Part shown: piece after piece, positions 44,069 through 48,950 of the stretch
Position numbering within the stretch: position 1 is the stretch's first letter
Layout: every line of letters starts with the position of its first letter
NCBI GenBank assembly: GCA_003223255.1
Contig: QHYJ01000228.1
Coordinates: 2,148-51,097 of the forward strand
Direction: 5' to 3'
From: Acidobacteriota bacterium
Lineage (GTDB): Bacteria; Acidobacteriota; Terriglobia; Acidiferrales; UBA7541
DNA: 48,950 nt
The notes under the pieces: generated by a model
Database searches by the model: none
Told to the model about the DNA's origin: nothing
What the model saw: only the letters and a program-made list of their open reading frames with translations
Made by a program: the position numbers and the translations under genes

Positions 44069-45670
44069 TCAGAACTTTCCAAGCCGCACTCGCACGACGG
44101 TTGGGTCGTCTTCATGGAATTGCAGCCCTCGATCGGTTTCATCCCCGTTCCAAAGGCGCACCGCTTTCCAGGCCCCGTTCTCAAATGCACCTTCTTGGGC
44201 CGAGAGAATCTGCATGCGTATTCCTGGCAATCGGCCGGGAAGATGAAAGTTGACGATGGCGTCTACACCGGTAACCAGGAACTCGTCGGGCCCGAGCTGC
44301 GCGATCAGAGCGGCTCCGTGTGCGTCACTTGTTCCCGGGGCGCGGCGGCCATCACGTTGCGGATATCCGTATGCGATCGTGACCTGCCAAGTACCAAAGT
44401 CGAGCTCCTGTTGCGGCTGGCCGGTTTCTTCAACCGCCGTTTTCAACTTCCCTTCAAAGTTTAGCCGCGCTATCTCCTTGCTCATGGGCCCGAGGTGGGC
44501 GAAGTTTCGGGCATGAGCCGTAGGGGGTGAGCCGCCCAATATATTCCAGCCATGAGGATCGACACCGAACGGCGCGAAACCCAACGCACCCTCTCCTAAG
44601 GCCGCAAACAAATACTTAGCGAATCCGTCGGTCTTGGCGATCTCGGGAACGAACAAAGGATTGTCAGGGCGGTGATAAGCGCGCAGGACGCTCCGAACAA
44701 ACTCCGGATCGCTGTTGTAGATGTCGGGAGCGAATGCGTCGAGCGCCGGCGCCAATGCACGCCACAATCCAACCCATTGCTGTACCGCTCCGCCGCTCGG
44801 ATATTGGATGCCCGGCAGGTAAACCTGACGCTGCGGAAGCTCTGCCGTCAGCGAACTAAGCCACACATTTATGTAGACGGGGATGTTGAATTCCGCTTTG
44901 CCGGCGGCGGCAATCTCGTTAATGTAACGTGCCTGGTAGTAAAGTTGGAAAAGTTCGTCGGCATCGCCCCGAAATACGTCGCTCCACGTGCCCCTCTGCC
45001 TTTGCGCCGCTGCCAGCATGTCCGGCGGAACTTGGCCCGCGAATTTTGTGTTCGCTTCGGAAGAGAAATCACGCACGCTGCCGATGTTCCCGGACTCGTT
45101 CTCCACCTGAACCAGAAGGATGGTATGGTCTGTTCCATCGAGCTCTTTGAGATGGCGCATCAATGCGACGAATGCCGCTTTATCCGCCTCAAGGTTCGCG
45201 CGCGAATTTGCTGAGAGAACGTCCGTCAATTCGCCGTCGGCGCGCACCACCCGAGGGAAGCGCTTCGTGTCCGTCTTTACCCACTCCGGCACGTAGTGCA
45301 TGTTCCCGTTCTTCCACGTGCCGAACCACAGTAGTACGACGTGGAGGTTGTGCTCTCGAGCACCTTTCACAAAGAGGTCGACGTTGCTCCAATCGAATCG
45401 ACCGGGCTGTGGCTCAATTTGTTCCCAATAAACCGGTGCCTCGATGGTGTTCGCATGCAGCGCCGCAAATGCCTTCCATATGGCGGGAAATTCGGAGGGC
45501 CATGCGCTTGAGTTGTGGACTTGGCCTCCGAGCATGAGAAACGGTTGACCATCAACCAGCAACGCCCACCGGCCGTCCTTCTGAACAAACCTCGGGGCTT
45601 CGGCCGCAAAGCCGGATGGAAGGGACATAGCCATAAACAGGAAGACGGACACAATCCGTGAAGATCTCAT
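44069..45670 (-). CDS. GH35 beta-galactosidase-like enzyme with DUF5597-type C terminus
   Basis: An exported glycosidase (signal RIVSVFLFMAMSLPSGFAAE). The barrel starts with PFLMLGGQVHNSSAWPSEF, and the acid/base Glu is in ILLVQVENESGN while the nucleophile Glu is in LFVPEIAKTDG; FAPDIYNSDPEF and ALGFAPFGVDPHGWN complete the domain. The C-terminal about 130 residues form a beta domain like those attached to Caulobacter-type GH35 enzymes. 533 residues, intact. It lies 42 bases downstream of the GH2 remnant and 138 bases before GH97, all on the minus strand, consistent with one operon acting on a galactose-containing polymer. Confidence 0.9.
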   Translation of the reverse strand: MRSSRIVSVFLFMAMSLPSGFAAEAPRFVQKDGRWALLVDGQPFLMLGGQVHNSSAWPSEFPAIWKAFAALHANTIEAPVYWEQIEPQPGRFDWSNVDLFVKGAREHNLHVVLLWFGTWKNGNMHYVPEWVKTDTKRFPRVVRADGELTDVLSANSRANLEADKAAFVALMRHLKELDGTDHTILLVQVENESGNIGSVRDFSSEANTKFAGQVPPDMLAAAQRQRGTWSDVFRGDADELFQLYYQARYINEIAAAGKAEFNIPVYINVWLSSLTAELPQRQVYLPGIQYPSGGAVQQWVGLWRALAPALDAFAPDIYNSDPEFVRSVLRAYHRPDNPLFVPEIAKTDGFAKYLFAALGEGALGFAPFGVDPHGWNILGGSPPTAHARNFAHLGPMSKEIARLNFEGKLKTAVEETGQPQQELDFGTWQVTIAYGYPQRDGRRAPGTSDAHGAALIAQLGPDEFLVTGVDAIVNFHLPGRLPGIRMQILSAQEGAFENGAWKAVRLWNGDETDRGLQFHEDDPTVVRVRLGKF

Positions 45671-45712
45671 GCCGATTATTTATCCCCTTTCATCAACTCT
45701 CGATAGACGGCC

Positions 45713-46204
45713 CTACGCGATTTCCGGGGCAGCAGGCGCGATTTCAAATTGGAGTTGCTGCGAACCAAGATACGCGTGCGTGGCGGTGAGCTTCACCGTG
45801 CCGGGTTGTTCCATGGCGCGAATCCAGATGGCGCCCGTGCCGCCGATCAAGGCGAAGGGATTGTCGCCTATGATCACGGCGGGGCCGCTGAGCTGAAAAG
45901 TGATGCTGTCGTTGGCAAAGGGCCGAATGGCGCCGAACTCGTCGGTGACGCGCAAGACCACTCGCGTAGTGTCGGCGCCATCGGCGTTCAAAGTGGTGTC
46001 GTCAGGAAGAAGCGTGAATTTCTGATCGATGCCGCGGCCGGAAAGAGTCTTCGAAATGACCAGCTTGCCTTGGATATAGCCTTCGATGCGCAGATCTCCC
46101 CAGTTGCTGACGGCCCTTCCCAGATCAGCGACAAACGGGGCATGGCGAAGGTGAGCAAACTCCGCTATGTTGGGGCCGACTTCCGCCACAAGTTTATCGT
46201 CCAT
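45713..46204 (-). pseudogene. C-terminal remnant of a GH2-type glycosidase
   Basis: Only the last about 140 residues of a GH2-like enzyme are present: NWGDLRIEGYIQGKLVISK, TLNADGADTTRVVLRVTDEF and FANDSITFQLSGPAVIIGDN, the Ig-like C-terminal domains used by many exported beta-galactosidases. The catalytic barrel and N-terminal sandwich (about 800 residues) are absent. The ATG at 46204 (AAAGGA upstream) may let the fragment be translated as a small protein, since no frameshift is seen within it, but no catalytic residue remains. It sits between the broken partner gene and GH35 in an otherwise tight minus-strand series. Confidence 0.72.
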
Positions 46205-46232
46205 GATTGTCCTTTCGACCAAAAGAGGTTTT

Positions 46233-47338
46233 TCACGTGGACTCCGTGCCCCGCGGTAGGGAAGGTCCGATGGCGACAGCTTCGCTGTGATCTTCAAACC
46301 ACACCAGGAAAGATGACTGCTCGGCTCCCGGAAGGCGCTGCAGGTTCAGCCAGTTGTAATAGGCACCCATGTCGGCGTCGATGAGCGACCCAAGTGGATC
46401 GAGTTCGGCAACCTCGTGGCTTGCCGATAGCATTTCGTTCATTGGCTTCTGCCGTTGGCGCGGGGCGAAGCGGACCAGCAGCGTGAGCGGCTGGGCGCGG
46501 CGCAGGGCCTCACGAGCGGTCCATTGAGCGAAGGTCGTGCTGAAAATTTGCGTGCCAGAACCTTCCGTAAGCATCTTGACCTGGAAACGATCCAGCACTG
46601 CATCGCCGGCTTTCGGCAAGCCAAGATCCGCGGGGCGCAATTGCGCAAGAACGGTGCGCAGATTTTCAGGCCCCATGCCGGGCCGCTGACGCATGTCAAG
46701 GCGGGATCGCAAGGGGCTGCTCGTCCTCCATCAATGTACCAGTGGCCGTAGGGAACGGGATGGCCTTTCGCGCGTTCAGCGACTACATTCAAGAGCAACT
46801 GCAGGCCGTTCTCCGGCTTGACTGCGCGGAAATAGGCGCCGTGAGGCCGGAGCTTGCGGAAGAGGGGCACGCCATTGGTAGTAACACCTTGGCCGATGAT
46901 GGTGATTCCGACGCGGGGCGCGCGCGGTTTTTCCGGCGGGACAGCTTGGCGCAAGCGGTCCCCGTAGGCGAGCGCCGCGTTGCGGAAGGCATCCAGTTGA
47001 TGCGTGGTCCAGAGATAAGAAGAAAGTTGCTCCACAAACTGTGCAGGAGCGTTGATCCAATCCGAATGTTCAAGCTGCGCCGAAAGATGGATTTGAGCGA
47101 ATCCCTGCAGCCAATCCCTTAGCTGTTCGGCGGAGAGCGAGTCCAGATTCGCGAGTTCTTTCTCGAGCGCGCGGCGCTCGGCAGGGAACTTGAAGTCGTA
47201 TTCAATGGCCTCGCGCAACAGGCTGGGCAAAAAGCTCAAGGGCAAACCCCGCAGAACGCTAACGTAGGCAGAGACGAGCTTCCGCGCCTCTGGCGGATAG
47301 CCGCTGAATTGCTCCGGCTTGAGGTCGGATGGAAGCAT
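46233..47338 (-). pseudogene. Protein of unknown function, frameshifted; partner of the sulfatase-like gene
   Basis: Not recognised. The first part (MLPSDLKPEQFSGYPPEARK, then a long helical region such as LEKELANLDSLSAEQLRDWL) runs to PYGHWYIDGGRAAP and CDPALTCVS near 46690. The second part begins in another frame at RPGMGPENLRTVLAQLRPAD and ends FEDHSEAVAIGPSLPRG. The junction is inside what looks like one domain; homologues would probably carry a few more residues between TCVS and RPGMGP, so a small deletion is likely. ATG 47338 starts 5 bases after the stop of the sulfatase-like gene, indicating co-transcription and a functional pairing. Confidence 0.6.
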
Positions 47339-47343
47339 AGAGT

Positions 47344-48555
47344 TTACAAAAGCTCCGGTACCAGCTTGCCCTGCGCCAGCGACGCCGAAAAGCCGAGTAC
47401 GGAGCCGAGAGTCGGAACAAGATCGAGCGACTCTATGGGCCGGTCGAAAACCACGCCCTCGCGAACGCCGGCGCCCAAGGCCATCATCCAGGTCGTGCGA
47501 GAGAGTGCATCGCCGGTACGGTGGTGCTGGAACCCGTTGCCGCCAGCATCGTCGTCGGAGTCGCGGCCAAAGTCCGGCAAGATGAACAGAGTGGTCTTGC
47601 CGGCGTACTCCGGTTCGCTCTGGATGGTCTTCCAGACGTCGGCGCAGAGACGATCGGTCCGCCGGATACCCTCGATATAGAGAGAGTAGGTTCCTGCATG
47701 GGCGATGTCGATATCGTGCATGGTAATCCACAGCAGGCTGGGCGCCAGCTGGCGCATCAATTGGCGGACGATATAGACGGAGAGTTCGTCGGGGCTTGAC
47801 AAGGTGCGTGCGTGGGCTTTGAAATCGTCGACCGAGAGCTTCAGCATGGTTCCCAATTGCTGGAGTTCAAACGCGTTGCCGCCGAGTTCTGGGGTGTAGT
47901 AAGGCGTTTCGTAGTTATCGCGGAGCAAATGGTCATAGTCGGTGCCGCCGGAGGTGGCTGCCGTCAAAAGATGCTTCGGCAGAATTACGCGTGCGCCCAA
48001 CCCAGGACCGTAGGAACGGTGGCTGCTCTCTCCGATGCGATTGAACCCGTTGCTGGGAGCAACGACCCAAGCATCAGAGGCAGGGCGCTTCAAGTCCTTG
48101 CGGAAATACTCGAAAACCGTGGGGTGTTCGGGGGGGAGGGACGCAAAGTTGTTGATTGTCTCGTAGACGCCCGTTGCCAAACTGGCAGTGGCCACGTAGT
48201 GGCCGAGGATTCCACGATTCGCCACTTGGGTGAAGAAGGTCGACTGAGGAATGAGATCGCGGATGAGGTGCGGGATGTTTTCCTGCCCTTCCGGAGCGAA
48301 CGTTTCCTGATCTCTCGCCCCGCCGCCGAACGTGATTACGATTGCTTTTCGCTTGCCGGCAGCGATGCCGGTTCGAGCGGCCAAGCTGGAAGGGAGCAAG
48401 GAACTGCCCAGGGCGATGCCTGCCGTGCAGCGTAGGAACTCACGGCGTGTCCAGGCGAGTTGCCGGGCCAATTCGTAAGGGGCCAGCCGAACTCGGTCCT
48501 TTGCGCTAGGCGACAAGAATTGGGAACTCATTTCAGCATTCAACGCTTTCCGCAA
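47344..48555 (-). CDS. Tat-exported sulfatase/alkaline-phosphatase-fold protein (DUF1501-like)
   Basis: A 403-residue protein with a twin-arginine leader (WTRREFLRCTAGIALGSSL). The body resembles the alkaline phosphatase-like superfamily: KRKAIVITFGGGARDQETF, MHDIDIAHAGTYSLYIEGI, LFILPDFGRDSDDDAGGNGF followed by QHHRTGDALSRTTWMMALG, and IESLDLVPTLGSVLGF near the end. The metal site appears as Asp-rich (PDFGRDSDDD) with His residues. True sulfatases need a Cys/Ser formylglycine site (CxPxR), which I cannot find, so it is more like the secreted DUF1501 proteins of unknown role. It heads the minus-strand cluster with its unrecognised partner and glycosidases. Confidence 0.7.
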   Translation of the reverse strand: MRKALNAEMSSQFLSPSAKDRVRLAPYELARQLAWTRREFLRCTAGIALGSSLLPSSLAARTGIAAGKRKAIVITFGGGARDQETFAPEGQENIPHLIRDLIPQSTFFTQVANRGILGHYVATASLATGVYETINNFASLPPEHPTVFEYFRKDLKRPASDAWVVAPSNGFNRIGESSHRSYGPGLGARVILPKHLLTAATSGGTDYDHLLRDNYETPYYTPELGGNAFELQQLGTMLKLSVDDFKAHARTLSSPDELSVYIVRQLMRQLAPSLLWITMHDIDIAHAGTYSLYIEGIRRTDRLCADVWKTIQSEPEYAGKTTLFILPDFGRDSDDDAGGNGFQHHRTGDALSRTTWMMALGAGVREGVVFDRPIESLDLVPTLGSVLGFSASLAQGKLVPELL

Positions 48556-48652
48556 AAACTACGGCGCGGCAGTATCCGTGTCAAGACTTTCGCCAGCCGC
48601 GCTGCATCTCGTTCTCTCTGCCCCTGTCGCAAAGTTCCAGTTAAATCACGGT

Positions 48653-48950
48653 TTAGCGGAGGGGGGCATCCTTTGCCGAATAAACAAACTGCCGAATCTC
48701 CGCGCGCTGCTTCTCGAGGTCGGCCAGATGTTGCTCGCGAATTTTCTGGTAGACCTGGAACTGCTCCTGGGCGCGGCCTTTTTCGCCGGTGCGAACATAC
48801 GCCTGCCCCAGCCGGTAGTAAGCGTCGGCCAGATCGGAATTGAGTTCCAGCGCGCGCTTATACTCCGGAATCGCTTCTGCATATTTATTCTGGTCGGAGT
48901 AGAGATTGCCCAATTGCAGGTGAGCTTCCGCGAGCTTCGGATCGAGCTCC
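48653..48950 (-). CDS. TPR-repeat protein, partial at the window edge
   Basis: The C-terminal end of a tetratricopeptide-repeat protein, continuing past the right edge. The visible repeat is LGNLYSDQNKYAEAIPEYKR, then LADAYYRLGQAYVRTGEKGR, followed by a short charged helix (QKIREQHLADLEKQRAEIRQ). The frame remains open and in register at the edge (ELDPKLAEAHLQ before LGNLYS), so the start is outside. The function is unknown. Confidence 0.85.
   Translation of the reverse strand, partial: ELDPKLAEAHLQLGNLYSDQNKYAEAIPEYKRALELNSDLADAYYRLGQAYVRTGEKGRAQEQFQVYQKIREQHLADLEKQRAEIRQFVYSAKDAPLR

Noticed and set aside
47344-48555. A genuine sulfatase
   Set aside because: The formylglycine site (CxPxR or SxPxR) near the N terminus is absent, so only the fold is claimed.

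Overview
The window looks like chromosomal DNA of a GC-rich, environmental Gram-negative heterotroph, most likely an acidobacterium. This is an inference: the Oar-like TonB-dependent receptor with an N-terminal carboxypeptidase-regulatory domain, the polysaccharide hydrolases with export signals, the glycolate/glycerate genes and the interspersed GGAATGAC-type repeats fit that phylum, but there is no rRNA or other phylogenetic marker here.

Layout. 0-5 kb: the end of an aminoglycoside-phosphotransferase-fold kinase, a decayed GH38-type glycosidase, MsrA and an exported TPR protein. 5-8.5 kb: an SDR with an internal deletion and an exported M1 metallopeptidase carrying HEAT-like repeats. 8.7-14 kb: a C2-acid module, with D-glycerate 2-kinase and a hydroxyacid dehydrogenase divergent from glycolate oxidase subunits GlcD (broken) and GlcE. 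14-20 kb: housekeeping genes (methyltransferase, CxxC protein, lytic transglycosylase, HAD phosphatase, threonine synthase, AlaX-type editing protein). 20-23.4 kb: an exported amidase and a YtcJ-like amidohydrolase, both broken. 23.4-27 kb: a membrane protein, a methyltransferase, a TetR regulator and a zinc alcohol dehydrogenase.

27.3-41.6 kb is the most coherent system. A TonB-dependent receptor is followed on the same strand by an SDR, an acyl-CoA ligase, two adjacent acyl-CoA dehydrogenases, an enoyl-CoA hydratase/3-hydroxyacyl-CoA dehydrogenase fusion, a histidine phosphatase and an APH-fold kinase. A MaoC hydratase and an ACAD10/11-like acyl-CoA dehydrogenase converge on them. The kinase plus the ACAD11-like enzyme matches the known logic for 4-hydroxyacyl-CoA breakdown (phosphorylate the 4-hydroxyl, remove phosphate, re-enter beta-oxidation), so I read it as a beta-oxidation locus able to handle gamma-hydroxylated acids.

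41.8-48.6 kb: a minus-strand carbohydrate cluster (sulfatase-fold Tat protein, a partner of unknown function, a GH2 C-terminal remnant, GH35, GH97) next to a tRNA 3'-half remnant that may mark an island boundary. The window ends inside another TPR gene.

The strangest property is the number of genes interrupted by what look like short internal deletions of about 20-60 bases (GH38, SDR, GlcD, amidase, amidohydrolase, the 46.7-kb gene), while neighbouring genes are intact. This is either a real mutational process or an assembly artefact; read mapping would decide.
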